64,000 bases of DNA, taken from contig NZ_AFCF02000009.1 in assembly GCF_000203975.2 (NCBI RefSeq), forward strand, positions 124,001 to 188,000, given 5' to 3'. How positions within the stretch are numbered: the stretch's first letter is position 1; every line of letters starts with the position of its first letter. Made by a program: the position numbers and the translations under genes. Below the pieces are notes generated by a model. It saw only the letters and a list, made by a program, of their open reading frames with translations, was not told the origin of the DNA and did not search any database. This document shows, piece by piece, positions 1-8,835 of the stretch. Source of the DNA: Leisingera sp. ANG1 (GTDB lineage Bacteria; Pseudomonadota; Alphaproteobacteria; Rhodobacterales; Rhodobacteraceae).

Positions 1-93
1 GAGGCCAATGGTCCAGAACAGGACCAGGCCCAGCATCAGACTGCCCATGCCGACGCCGTTGCGTTTGAAAAACTCCCTCAGGAAGCTTGGCAT
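1..93 (-). CDS. ABC transporter permease, N-terminal fragment (cut by window edge)
   Basis: Reading the minus strand from the ATG at 91-93 gives a peptide beginning MPSFLREFFKRNGVG and then running into a hydrophobic segment, as in the inner-membrane permeases of polyamine-type (PotB/PotC) importers. The gene leaves the window at base 1, so only about 31 residues are visible. It lies 13 bases downstream of the ATPase gene on the same strand and continues the order binding protein - ATPase - permease. The family is inferred mainly from this context; a TM segment after a short basic N-terminus is all the sequence itself shows. Confidence 0.6.
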   Translation of the reverse strand, partial: MPSFLREFFKRNGVGMGSLMLGLVLFWTIGL

Positions 94-106
94 GGTTTGG
101 GCCTCC

Positions 107-1219
107 TTATTCCGCGGCCAGCTCACCGGCGGGAACACAGACGGCGTTCTTCGTCTCGTATTCCAGGGTGATATTCTGTCCGGTGTGATCCTCAAAGGAC
201 TGGCCCAGATTGGGGATGGAGACCTTCAGCTCCTTACCGCCGTCGCCTTCCATGAAAATGTTGAAGACGTTGCCCTCAAACTCCTCGTGGTTGACCTTGG
301 CCGTCACGAAATGGTCACCGGACGCGCCTTGCGGCGCCAAGGCAAAGGCCTCGGGGCGGATGAACATCATTGCATCGTCGCCTTCCTTCATCCTGCCCTG
401 GTTGGCAGTGGAGATCCGCGCCACCAGTTCGCCGGAGCGGTTGGTCGCGATCAGAGCTTCATTGCCCATAACGCGCTTGACCTTGCCGCGGAAGACGTTG
501 TTTTCGCCGACGAATGACGCCGCAAATGCGGTTGAGGGGTCGTTGTAGATGGTCTTGCCATCGGCGATCTGGTCAATGACGCCCGCCTTCATCACCGCGA
601 TATTGTCGGACATGGTCAGCGCCTCGCCCTGGTCGTGGGTGATGTAGATGAAGGTGATGCCAACCCGCTGCTGAATCTCGCGCAGCTCGGTGCGCATGTG
701 CTGGCGCAGCTTGAGATCCAAGGCCGACAGCGGCTCATCAAGCAGCAGCACATCCGGCTCTGCGCAGAGGGCGCGCGCAATCGCCACCCGCTGGCGCTGG
801 CCGCCTGACAGTTCGGAGGGCAGCTTGTCGCCCTGTCCCGGCAGTGCGATCATGTCCAAGAGCTCATCCGCGCGCTTGCGGCGTTCCTTGGCAGAGGCGC
901 CCTTGATTTCCATGGAAAAGGTGATGTTTTCCCAGATCTTCATCAGCGGGAACAGCGCCAGATTCTGGAAAATCAGCGCGGTCGGGCGTTTGTTCGGCCC
1001 GATCCCCTTCATGTCATTGCCGCCGATCAACACACGGCCGTCGCTCGGATCCAGAAAGCCGGAAACCGCGCGCAGGATCGTGGTCTTGCCGCAGCCCGAA
1101 GGCCCAAGGAAGGAAAAGAAATCCCCCCCATTGATGTTCACATTGGCATCTCGCACGGCGACAAAGTCACCGAAACGGATCCAGAGATTCTCGAGATCAA
1201 CGCCGACCCCAGCACTCAT
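107..1219 (-). CDS. Polyamine-type ABC transporter ATP-binding protein (PotA-like)
   Basis: This is the cytoplasmic ATPase of a spermidine/putrescine-type importer, about 370 residues. It has Walker A GPSGCGKTT near residue 40, the ABC signature LSGGQRQR, Walker B VLLLDEPLSALD and an H-loop ITHD; the last ~120 residues form the TOBE-type C-terminal domain expected of PotA/FbpC ATPases. The start at 1219 is chosen because GGGGAG lies at a suitable distance; an in-frame start at 1249 has no ribosome site and adds ten unconserved residues. It sits between the binding-protein gene upstream and a permease downstream. The substrate is not certain: a neighbouring dimethylglycine-dehydrogenase-like enzyme leaves a methylated amine possible. 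Confidence 0.88.
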   Translation of the reverse strand: MSAGVGVDLENLWIRFGDFVAVRDANVNINGGDFFSFLGPSGCGKTTILRAVSGFLDPSDGRVLIGGNDMKGIGPNKRPTALIFQNLALFPLMKIWENITFSMEIKGASAKERRKRADELLDMIALPGQGDKLPSELSGGQRQRVAIARALCAEPDVLLLDEPLSALDLKLRQHMRTELREIQQRVGITFIYITHDQGEALTMSDNIAVMKAGVIDQIADGKTIYNDPSTAFAASFVGENNVFRGKVKRVMGNEALIATNRSGELVARISTANQGRMKEGDDAMMFIRPEAFALAPQGASGDHFVTAKVNHEEFEGNVFNIFMEGDGGKELKVSIPNLGQSFEDHTGQNITLEYETKNAVCVPAGELAAE

Positions 1220-1250
1220 TTGGCTTCTCCCCAGGGTGCAGGTCCCCAAT

Positions 1251-1351
1251 CCGGTGGCAAGCCACCGGCCCCGCTAGGCCTGCTTCCTGTTTCTATTCTT
1301 TTGTGATTGCGCCGCGCGGCACATGGCTGACCCCCGGAAAAGATCCGGGGG
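1251..1351 (-). other. Two GC-rich stem-loops between binding-protein and ATPase genes
   Basis: Two perfect inverted repeats lie in the 154-base gap: CCGGTGGC-AA-GCCACCGG (1251-1268) and CCCCCGGA-AAAGA-TCCGGGGG (1331-1351). Neither is followed by a T-run on the minus strand, so they are not good intrinsic terminators. In ABC importer operons such hairpins commonly protect the upstream binding-protein message and lower expression of the membrane genes; that role is inferred here. Confidence 0.45.
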
Positions 1352-1373
1352 CCAAGTGTTTCAGGCGCAGTTG

Positions 1374-2498
1374 TTACGCGCTTTTGAACTTGTTGACGAA
1401 CTCGGTGCGCACGTCGGCGTACCAGGGTGCCTCTGCCGGCCAGGGGTTCAGGTTGGCCAGCGAATTGCCCGGATAAGCCTCGGCAAAGTTCTTCTTGTAG
1501 ACGTCGCCGGAGAAGCCGTCTGCGCCCAGCACCGGCGAGTTATATCCGTGGCTGTCGATCGCTTTGCCCGCGGGTTCCTGCTCATAGGCATAGGAGATGA
1601 AGGCATAGACCTGCTCTTCGTTCTGCGCGCCCACCGGCATCGAGATGCCGTCAACCCAGGCCATCGCGCCCTCAACAGGCGCCTGATAGTGCACCGGCTC
1701 CCCTGCGGATTTCAGCGCCAAGGGCGGGCCGTCCCAGGTCTGGCCAACCACCACGCCCTCGTTCAGGAGACCGTTTTTCTGGGTGTCGGCATCGTTCCAG
1801 ATCAGCTTGATGCGGTTCTTGCGCGCAACGCACCAGTCGGTGACCTGGCCCCAAACTTTCCGCATAGTTTCTTCATCGTCATAGGCCGCCCAGATCGAGC
1901 CAGGCTCCATCTCGCCCGAGGCTTCCATGTAAAGGCCCGCACCCAGCATCATCGAATGGGCCCGGCCCATGGTCTTGCCTGCATTCTCTTCGGACCAGAC
2001 GTCGCCATAAGACGGCGCATCGCCTTCCGGCAGCCACAGGTCGGTGCGGTAGGCGATGCCTTCGGTGCCCCAGATATGCGGCAGCCAGTGCACACCGCCA
2101 CCGCCGAAGTTCCAGGCGTCGGTGCCGATCTTGGCCATCGCCGGGTTCACCGCGTCAATGTTGACCTTGCTCATGTCAAACGGTTTCAGCAGTTCCAGCG
2201 GCCCCCACTGCAGCGAGCGGTTGTTGGTCGGCGAAACGATGTCGAAGCCCTGACCCTTGGTGGCCTTCATCTTGTTGATGATTTCTTCGTTAGACCCGAT
2301 GCCGGTGTAGTTCACCTTGATGCCCGTCTTGGCTTCAAAACCGGAAATGAATTCCGGCGGCAGGTAGTCCGACCACATCAGGATGTTGATTTCGCCCGAA
2401 GACGCCAGCGCGCTTTTCGAATAAAGCGGGGCTGCCAGGGCGGCGGCGCCGGCACTTTTCAGAATGCTCCGCCGCGTCAGCTTACCAGTGTTTGTCAT
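1374..2498 (-). CDS. Extracellular solute-binding protein, polyamine type (PotD/PotF-like)
   Basis: Periplasmic binding protein of 374 residues that captures substrate for the importer encoded downstream. The N-terminus has a twin-arginine motif (TRRSILKSAG, residues 8-17), a hydrophobic stretch and a likely cleavage after ALA near residue 32. The mature start, GEINILMWSDYLPPEF, is typical of the spermidine/putrescine-binding family, which begins with a strand followed by a W-x-x-Y motif. It is the first gene of the operon and is transcribed away from the flavoprotein at 2958. Substrate cannot be read from sequence; polyamine is the family default. Confidence 0.88.
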   Translation of the reverse strand: MTNTGKLTRRSILKSAGAAALAAPLYSKSALASSGEINILMWSDYLPPEFISGFEAKTGIKVNYTGIGSNEEIINKMKATKGQGFDIVSPTNNRSLQWGPLELLKPFDMSKVNIDAVNPAMAKIGTDAWNFGGGGVHWLPHIWGTEGIAYRTDLWLPEGDAPSYGDVWSEENAGKTMGRAHSMMLGAGLYMEASGEMEPGSIWAAYDDEETMRKVWGQVTDWCVARKNRIKLIWNDADTQKNGLLNEGVVVGQTWDGPPLALKSAGEPVHYQAPVEGAMAWVDGISMPVGAQNEEQVYAFISYAYEQEPAGKAIDSHGYNSPVLGADGFSGDVYKKNFAEAYPGNSLANLNPWPAEAPWYADVRTEFVNKFKSA

Positions 2499-2957
2499 TG
2501 ATCCAATTCTCCCTTTGGACTGTTAATTGTTGTTCTTGTTGTTTCAACAGTGAAACCTTGCGAAGGCTTGCCCGCCTCCAACAGTGACAGTTTTCAAAAA
2601 CGATAAGACCAGATCACCCATCAATTTGCGCAACATGGTGCCAGTTTTGGCACGATTTGAGAACACCCGCGACAAAACCGCGATGAGAAACTATCTCTGT
2701 AGTAGCACTCTGCGCGCCGCGGGGCGGGCCGTCAACGCTCCTGCGTCTTAGGCCAGCAGAAAGCTGTATCACTCCGGCAGGTAAAAACATCGTGACACAG
2801 CTGGGCGTTAACGGAATGCCTCGCAGGCAGTGGCCCTGCGGCACCTTTCAATTTCGCTCAATTCCGCATTCGTTTTTCTGCGAATTCCGGAACGTTTCCT
2901 TGCCGCCGCTGCCGTCCTGCGGCCTAGTCGATACGATACTGTTGGGAGGCCCACTTC
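2499..2957. promoter_or_regulatory. Divergent intergenic region of 459 bases
   Basis: No coding sequence is convincing here. It must hold the promoters of the leftward importer operon and of the rightward flavoprotein. Close to the binding-protein start is a perfect inverted repeat GTTTCA-ACAG-TGAAAC (2541-2556), inside an AT-richer stretch, which could be an operator or a leader hairpin. The flavoprotein has a strong ribosome site (TGGGAGG, nine bases before its ATG). No regulator gene adjoins. Confidence 0.4.
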
Positions 2958-5393
2958 ATGAAATCGCGCACCAAAGTTGTGGTGATCGGCGGCGGCATCG
3001 CTGGCTGCTCCACCCTCTACCACCTTACCCAGGAGGGCTGGAGCGATGTCGTTTTGGTCGAACGCAACGAATTGACCAGCGGCACAACCTGGCACTCGGC
3101 AGCCCAGGTAACGAATTTCGGCATGAACCAAACGATGGTTGGCCTGAAAAGCCACTCCATCGCGCTCTACAAGAAACTGGCGGATGACCCGGAGTACCCG
3201 ATCAATTACCACCATGGCGACGGCGGCATCCGCCTTGCCAACACTGCCGAACAAATGTGTGGCTATCGCCACTTTACCTCGATGGCCCGCGGCATGGATG
3301 TGCACTTCGAGGTGATTGATGCCGAGGAATGCGCCCGTCGCCACCCGCTGATTTCAACCGTTAACCTGGCCGGCGGGTTGTGGGATCCGATGGACGGCGA
3401 CATTGACCCGGCGCAGCTATGCCAGGCGCTGGCCTATCACGCCCGCAAGGCAGGCGCTGAGGTCTACCGCAACACGCCTGTGACCGCACTTACCCAGCAC
3501 AAGGACGACACCTGGACCGTGCACACGGAACACGGGGGCATCGACTGCGACATCGTCGTAAACGCCTGCGGCTACCGGGTGAATGAGGTCGGCGCGATGA
3601 TGGGGGTGCACCACCCTGTCGCGTCGATGGAACACCAGTATTTCCTGACCGAAGACATCCTCGGAATCGTGGAGGCAGGCCACCGGATGCCGCTGATCCG
3701 CTGCCCGATCTCCGACTATTACTGCCGCCAGGAAAAGAACGGCCTGCTGATCGGCTTCTACGAGCAGGATTGCAAGACCTGGGGCATGGACGGGATCGAC
3801 CCGAACTTTGTCAACGCGCTCTGCCCAGATGATCTGGAGCGGGTGATGGATGTGCTGGAGGGCGCGTTCGCGCGGATGCCTGCGTTGCGCGAAACCGGCA
3901 TCCGATCCATCGTGAACGGCCCGATCACCTATACCATCGACGGCGCGCCGCTGATCGGCCCAATCCCGGGCAAGCGCAACGCTTTCTGCGCCATCGGTTT
4001 GCGCGCAGGACTGGGTGAAGGGGGCGGCCACGGCTGGCTTCTGGCGCAGATGATCGTGCATGGCGAGGCCTGCTACGATACCTGGTGCATCGACCCGCGT
4101 CGCTTCACGGGCCATGCCAACGTGGAGCTGACCGCTCTGAAGGCTATTGAGGACTATCAGAACGAATTCCGTTTCCACTTCCCGCATGAGCACCGCCCGG
4201 CAGGCCGTCCGGCCAAGACCACGCCGCTCACGCCTGTGATGGCCGCGGAGGGCGCTGAATTCACCGTGGTGAACGGCTGGGAGCGGGTGGACTACATCAA
4301 GCCCGCGCCAGACTTTCACCCTTCACTCACCTTCAGCTTCGATGAGGCCTTCAACGTAGTTGCCGCCGAAGTAAAAAACGTGCAGGAAAACGTGGGCCTC
4401 TGTGAGGTTAGCGGCTTCAACCGGTTCGAGCTCACCGGCGCCGACCGCCACAGCTTCCTTGATCGCATGTTCTGCGGCACCGTCAACAAACATTCAGGAC
4501 GGGTTGGCCTCGGCTATCTGCTGAACCACCACGGCATGATCAAAAGCGAAGCCACGATCGCCAACTTGCCCGCTTCTGACCGGGGGCCGGAGCGAGTCTG
4601 GTACGGCTCTGCAGCCGCCAGCGAGTTCCACGACATGGATTGGCTCAGCCAGAATGTCCAGCCGGGGGAAGACGTGCGCATCCGGTCCTTGACCAATGAC
4701 CAGACGATCCTGGTTCTGGCCGGCCCCCGGGCGCGGGATGTGCTTTCGGACTGCGCCCGGGGCAGCTGGTCGGCTGAAGCCTTCCCCTGGCTGTCGGTAC
4801 GGGAATGCTTCATCGGAATTGCCCCGGCCACGGTGATGGGCGTCAGTTTCTCCGGTGAGCTTGCCTATGAAATCCACGTTTCCAATGCCTCGCTCTATGC
4901 TGCCTATCTGGCCTTGCGCAAAGCTGGAGAGGCGCACGGGCTCAAACTTTTCGGCGCCCGTGCGGTCGAGTCGATGCGGATGGAGAAGGGCTTTCTGCAC
5001 TGGAAGGCCGACCTGATCACCGAGTTCGATCCCTTTGAGACGGGGCTGGAGCGTTTCGTGAAGCTGGAGAAAGGTGATTTTATTGGCAGGAAAGCCCTGC
5101 GGAAACGCCAGGCAAAGGGTGCACGCAAGAGGCTGGTCACTCTGAAGGTGGAGGCCAGCCATGCTCCGCCGCATGGCGGCGCTTCGCTGGTTCAAGGGAA
5201 TAAAGTTGTGGGCACTGTGACCTCCGGCGACTGGGGCCACAGGGTGGGGATGAATCTGGCCTATGCCTTTGTGGATCCGGAACTTGCCGCGACCGGCAGC
5301 GCCATGCAGCTTGATCTGTGCGGGGATCTGGTTGCCGCTACGGTTATCGCTCCCTCCCCATATGATCCAGGATTTGAACGCATTCGCAGCTGA
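2958..5393 (+). CDS. Dimethylglycine/sarcosine dehydrogenase-like flavoprotein with GcvT domain
   Basis: An 811-residue two-part enzyme. Residues 1 to ~370 are a DAO-type FAD domain with the dinucleotide motif GGGIAGCSTLYHL near the N-terminus and SGTTWHSAAQ around residues 41-50; the His of that motif is the covalent flavin attachment site in dimethylglycine and sarcosine dehydrogenases. Residues ~430-811 are an aminomethyltransferase (GcvT)-like, tetrahydrofolate-binding domain. The expected reaction is oxidative N-demethylation of a methylated glycine with transfer of the one-carbon unit to folate. Substrate is uncertain because several paralogues exist in this group, one being at the right end of this window. 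It is alone on its strand and ends at a strong terminator. Confidence 0.83.
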   Translation: MKSRTKVVVIGGGIAGCSTLYHLTQEGWSDVVLVERNELTSGTTWHSAAQVTNFGMNQTMVGLKSHSIALYKKLADDPEYPINYHHGDGGIRLANTAEQMCGYRHFTSMARGMDVHFEVIDAEECARRHPLISTVNLAGGLWDPMDGDIDPAQLCQALAYHARKAGAEVYRNTPVTALTQHKDDTWTVHTEHGGIDCDIVVNACGYRVNEVGAMMGVHHPVASMEHQYFLTEDILGIVEAGHRMPLIRCPISDYYCRQEKNGLLIGFYEQDCKTWGMDGIDPNFVNALCPDDLERVMDVLEGAFARMPALRETGIRSIVNGPITYTIDGAPLIGPIPGKRNAFCAIGLRAGLGEGGGHGWLLAQMIVHGEACYDTWCIDPRRFTGHANVELTALKAIEDYQNEFRFHFPHEHRPAGRPAKTTPLTPVMAAEGAEFTVVNGWERVDYIKPAPDFHPSLTFSFDEAFNVVAAEVKNVQENVGLCEVSGFNRFELTGADRHSFLDRMFCGTVNKHSGRVGLGYLLNHHGMIKSEATIANLPASDRGPERVWYGSAAASEFHDMDWLSQNVQPGEDVRIRSLTNDQTILVLAGPRARDVLSDCARGSWSAEAFPWLSVRECFIGIAPATVMGVSFSGELAYEIHVSNASLYAAYLALRKAGEAHGLKLFGARAVESMRMEKGFLHWKADLITEFDPFETGLERFVKLEKGDFIGRKALRKRQAKGARKRLVTLKVEASHAPPHGGASLVQGNKVVGTVTSGDWGHRVGMNLAYAFVDPELAATGSAMQLDLCGDLVAATVIAPSPYDPGFERIRS

Positions 5394-5411
5394 TCCTGTG
5401 CTGAACAGCAA

Positions 5412-5447
5412 AACGCCCGGGAGCTTCCCCCGGGCGTTGTTTTTTTT
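5412..5447 (+). terminator. Rho-independent terminator after the flavoprotein gene
   Basis: A perfect 10-bp stem, AACGCCCGGG (5412-5421) and CCCGGGCGTT (5429-5438), with a 7-base loop and followed by G and eight Ts. It lies between the stop of the flavoprotein gene and the convergent permease gene ending at 5465. On the other strand the stem is followed by only a short T-run, so a contribution there is weaker. Confidence 0.9.
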
Positions 5448-5464
5448 GCGCTGCAGTTTTCTGG

Positions 5465-6730
5465 TCAGCTTCGGCCTTTCCACGGCACCAGCCAGTTCTC
5501 TGCCTTGCGCATCAGGATATCAATGCCGTAGCCGATGATGCCGATCAGTACGATGCCCATAATCACGATATCCGTGAGCTGGAACTTGGACGCCGCAATG
5601 ATCATCATGCCGGCGCCTTTCTGCGCCGCAACCAGCTCAGCCGCCACAACCGTGCCCCAGCAGACGCCCATTGCAACCCGCGCGCCGGTGAAGATTTCGG
5701 GCAGCGAGTTCGGCACGATGACATGGCGCATGATCTGCCACTTTGAGGCGCCCAGCGAATAGGCCGCATGGATTTTGGAGATGTTTACGCCCGACACACC
5801 AGCCCGCGCCGCAATGGTCATGATCCAGAGCGCCGCCAGGAACAGCAGAACGATCTTGCCGGTCTCCCAGATGCCAAACCAGATGATGACCAGCGGGATC
5901 AGCGCCAAAGGCGGCACCGGGCGCATGAACTCGACAATCGGATCGAACCAGCCGCGGAACCAGCCGGATAGGCCCATGGCATAGCCCAGCGGGATACCGA
6001 CTATTGCGCCGGTCACAAAGCCCGCCACAACCCGCAAGAGCGACCAGCCCAGGTGCTGCCACAGCGAAAAATTCTGATAGCCCTCACTGGCAATCTCAAA
6101 GAATCTCGACACCACGGTTTCCGGGGCCGGCAGCCAGATCGGGTTCATCTGCATGCCGCCATGCGGCGTAAAGCTGATTGCGCCCTTTCCGGTCAGCGTC
6201 ACGGTGCCGTCACCGGTATCGACCGCGCCGCCAATCGCAATCGGCTCACCATTGATCGCCACGATCTTTGCGCCGTCCCGGCGTTTGGCCTCGTCATTCT
6301 TGTCGAACAGCAGCGTGGTTGAACGCCCTGCCTGGGCCGCCAGCGCATCATTCGCGGCAAAGCCGCTGCCGCCCTCGACTTCGAACTTCTCGACGTCCTC
6401 GCCAAATCCGAAGACCCGCACGGTGACATCTGCGTCATCCGTGGCACCATCCGCGTTCTCCAAGGTATACGTGAATACAGTTTCGCCGGTGAATGGCCCA
6501 GGAACGTGAATCGGGAACAGCTTGGAGCCGGTAAACGCCGCCCAGATTACGAAAATCACCAGAACCGATATGATCGACGCCGCACGGTCCGGCGTGACCG
6601 CGCTTTCGTCGCCGAAGGTCACGGTCTTGAGGCTGGTGAAGTCCTGCCTCGACTGCATTCCTTTGCGGATAACCTGCACCAGGAAAAAGGCACCGGCAAA
6701 CAGCGCGATGTAAAACAGAAGTACGCTCAT
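5465..6730 (-). CDS. tauC: Taurine-type ABC transporter permease with inserted cadherin-like periplasmic domain
   Basis: A 421-residue permease, well above the ~250-280 usual for TauC/SsuC. Two TM segments (about 5-20 and 52-66) are followed by a hydrophilic insert of ~110 residues (82-191), then the normal binding-protein-dependent permease core with the EAA-type loop around AAYSLGASKWQIMRHVIVP. The insert contains TFTYTL-like and DGTVTLTGKGAISFTP motifs and VAINGEPIAIGG, which match the cadherin-like/VCBS repeat pattern known from bacterial adhesins. Placement between TM2 and TM3 puts it in the periplasm. Its start overlaps the ATPase stop by four bases (ATGA), so the two are translationally coupled. 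Taurine or another sulfonate is the likely substrate class. Confidence 0.85.
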   Translation of the reverse strand: MSVLLFYIALFAGAFFLVQVIRKGMQSRQDFTSLKTVTFGDESAVTPDRAASIISVLVIFVIWAAFTGSKLFPIHVPGPFTGETVFTYTLENADGATDDADVTVRVFGFGEDVEKFEVEGGSGFAANDALAAQAGRSTTLLFDKNDEAKRRDGAKIVAINGEPIAIGGAVDTGDGTVTLTGKGAISFTPHGGMQMNPIWLPAPETVVSRFFEIASEGYQNFSLWQHLGWSLLRVVAGFVTGAIVGIPLGYAMGLSGWFRGWFDPIVEFMRPVPPLALIPLVIIWFGIWETGKIVLLFLAALWIMTIAARAGVSGVNISKIHAAYSLGASKWQIMRHVIVPNSLPEIFTGARVAMGVCWGTVVAAELVAAQKGAGMMIIAASKFQLTDIVIMGIVLIGIIGYGIDILMRKAENWLVPWKGRS

Positions 6731-7533
6731 GCCACTTGCTCCGTCCGGCCCATGATCTCCTCTTCCATCTCCCAGATCATCGAGAGGATCTCATCCCGGG
6801 TCTCGGCAAAGCCTTCGGATTTCTTGACGTCGCGCAGGTCCGCATTCACTCCGCGCTCAGCAAAGGGTAGTTGGTACTCGCGGTGAATCCGGCCGGGCCG
6901 CGGCGCCATCACGATCAGCCGCTCGCCCAGCAGCAGCGCCTCCTCTACCGAGTGGGTGATCAGGATGATGGTCTTTCCGGTCTCCTTCCACAGCTTCAGC
7001 ACCAGACCCTGCATCTTCTCACGCGTCAGCGCGTCGAGCGCACCCAGAGGTTCGTCCATCAGGATCACATCCGGCTCATTGGCCAGGCAGCGTGCCAGCG
7101 CCACACGCTGCTGCATGCCGCCCGACAGCTCGTAAACCGCCTTTTCCTTGAAATCCTGCAGCCCGACGATTTCCAGCAGGTGGTCGGAGATCTTCTCCCG
7201 CTCCGCCTTGCCCATCCCTTTCATCCGGGGGCCGAATTCGACATTGTCGCGCACATTCATCCATTCGAACAGCGCACCTTTCTGAAACACCATGCCGCGT
7301 TCAGCGTCAGGACCAGTCACCACATGGCCGTTCAGCTCCACCTCGCCTTCGGTGGGGGCCAGGAACCCGGCCAGAATGTTCAGCAGCGTGGTCTTGCCGC
7401 AGCCCGACGGTCCCAGCACCGACAGCAGTTCTCCCGCCTGCAAATTCAATGAAACGTCTTTCAGCGCCTGAACCGAGCTGCCATTGGGCAGATCGAAACG
7501 CATGGAGACACTCTTGATGTCCAGTCCCGACAT
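6727..7533 (-). CDS. tauB: Taurine/nitrate-type ABC transporter ATP-binding protein
   Basis: A 268-residue ATPase with Walker A GPSGCGKTT (about residues 41-49), signature LSGGMQQRVALARC, Walker B VILMDEPLGALD and ITHSVEEAL, the latter pair being typical of the TauB/SsuB/NrtD group. It energises uptake with the permease whose start overlaps its stop and the binding protein encoded upstream. The start at 7533 is supported by a purine-rich site upstream. A 100-base gap containing a stem-loop separates it from tauA. Confidence 0.88.
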   Translation of the reverse strand: MSGLDIKSVSMRFDLPNGSSVQALKDVSLNLQAGELLSVLGPSGCGKTTLLNILAGFLAPTEGEVELNGHVVTGPDAERGMVFQKGALFEWMNVRDNVEFGPRMKGMGKAEREKISDHLLEIVGLQDFKEKAVYELSGGMQQRVALARCLANEPDVILMDEPLGALDALTREKMQGLVLKLWKETGKTIILITHSVEEALLLGERLIVMAPRPGRIHREYQLPFAERGVNADLRDVKKSEGFAETRDEILSMIWEMEEEIMGRTEQVA

Positions 7534-7584
7534 CGCTTCCCCTTCCTGTTAGCGCCAGTTTGCAGCCGGTCTGCAAATGCGGAT

Positions 7585-7613
7585 GCGGGCGGCCCGGGAT
7601 CCGGGCCGTCCGC
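7585..7613 (-). other. Stem-loop between tauA and tauB
   Basis: A 13-bp stem with one G-T wobble (7585-7597 with 7601-7613) and a three-base loop lies just downstream of tauA on the minus strand. No T-run follows, so it is more likely an mRNA stabiliser or partial terminator that sets the binding protein above ATPase and permease than a full terminator. A similar arrangement occurs after the polyamine-type binding protein. Confidence 0.5.
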
Positions 7614-7633
7614 CTTAGTCAAAACATGACGGC

Positions 7634-8629
7634 TCAGTTCAGAGCGGCTTCCAGAGGTCCGCTGTCCACGGCACCGTCATAGGAATCCAGCGCCGCTTCG
7701 ATGCTGCCCGCATTCACGAACACATCCGCCACACCCTTCATGAAGTTCTGCGCGCCGCCGCCCAGCCACTTCTCGGATAGCTGATCCTCAGCCGAGGGGA
7801 AGCTGAAGGTTGCGATGGTGGCCTCGGCATCGGCCAGGTCCATACCTGCGTCCTTGGCAATCACCGGCAGCATCTCATCCTTGCTGTCGCCCGCATTCCA
7901 CATTGCATTGGCATCTGCGGTCACTTTCAGGAACTTGCTCAGAAGCGCACCCTCATCCGCAATGAAACCTGCCGGCGCGCTGGTCACGTCAAATACCAGA
8001 ATGCCCAGTTCTTCTTTCTCGGCGCCGGTCAGCAGAACATTACCATGCTCCACCATCCGCCGCAGCGCGCCGCCCCAGCCGCAAACCATGTCCAGGTTAC
8101 CCTGGGCAAATGCCGCTGCGCCATCGGCAGGCGCCATGTCGACGATCTCCATCGAGCCAATATCAACACCGAAGTGCGCCATCTGCGACAGGAATCCGTA
8201 GTGCGCGGCGGTGCCGATCGGTACGCCAACCTTCTTGCCGTTCAGTTCGCCCGCGTTGGTCTTGTCGATCTCCAGCGCTTCGGCCACTACGCAGTTGTCG
8301 TTGTCAGAGTAGCTGACCGCCACATCCACCGTCTGGATGTCTTGACCGGCCGAAGTCGCAACTACAAACGGCGGAACGCCCTGGCTGACGGCAATCTGCA
8401 CATCGCCTGAGGCCATCGCCGCAGACATTGCGGTGCCGGTGTCAAATGAGACCCAGTTGATCTTTACACCCATCTCTTCTTCGTAGGTGCCGTTGGCCTT
8501 GGCAAACTGGAAGGGCATCGGCCATTCCAGGAAATAGGCCACGGTAATCTCATCCAGAGCTGAGGCCTGTGTTGCTGAAATCGCGGCTGCGGCTGCGCAG
8601 GCTGTTGAAAGCAGATACTTTTTGATCAT
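7634..8629 (-). CDS. tauA: Taurine-type ABC transporter substrate-binding protein
   Basis: Periplasmic binding protein of 331 residues. Residues 1-24 form a Sec signal peptide (MIKKYLLSTACAAAAA, cleavage after ASA), followed by LDEITVAYFLEWPMPFQFAK, a beginning characteristic of TauA/SsuA-like proteins. The start at 8629 is preferred over a GTG at 8653 because GGGAG lies ten bases before it and the signal peptide then starts normally. It is the first gene of the importer operon. No taurine-pyruvate aminotransferase or sulfoacetaldehyde acetyltransferase gene is nearby; the HpsN-like dehydrogenase beyond the regulator suggests another sulfonate may be the substrate. Confidence 0.82.
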   Translation of the reverse strand: MIKKYLLSTACAAAAAISATQASALDEITVAYFLEWPMPFQFAKANGTYEEEMGVKINWVSFDTGTAMSAAMASGDVQIAVSQGVPPFVVATSAGQDIQTVDVAVSYSDNDNCVVAEALEIDKTNAGELNGKKVGVPIGTAAHYGFLSQMAHFGVDIGSMEIVDMAPADGAAAFAQGNLDMVCGWGGALRRMVEHGNVLLTGAEKEELGILVFDVTSAPAGFIADEGALLSKFLKVTADANAMWNAGDSKDEMLPVIAKDAGMDLADAEATIATFSFPSAEDQLSEKWLGGGAQNFMKGVADVFVNAGSIEAALDSYDGAVDSGPLEAALN

Positions 8630-8835
8630 GTTTTTGGTTCTCCCAGTTGTCACGCCTGACCCGTTCTATGCGGGCCTTAAGGCTCTAATTTTTGCACGGC
8701 AAACCTTATCCGGGAAGAGAATTCGCTGTAGAATAAAATTACTCATGCACGGAAAGTAAAACTCAGTTTCGATTTCTTCGGATGTGTTGGCGCATTTCTG
8801 AGGATAGCATATGCAAACCCTAAGGAGGGCCGCAT

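Noticed and set aside
107-548. Plus-strand open frames at the left edge
   Set aside because: They lie antisense to the PotA-like gene, have no family motifs and mirror its codon bias; shadows of the real gene.
8721-8734. ATTC-N6-GAAT as a LysR operator before tauA
   Set aside because: Short dyad, does not fit the T-N11-A pattern exactly; kept only as a mention in the regulator entry.
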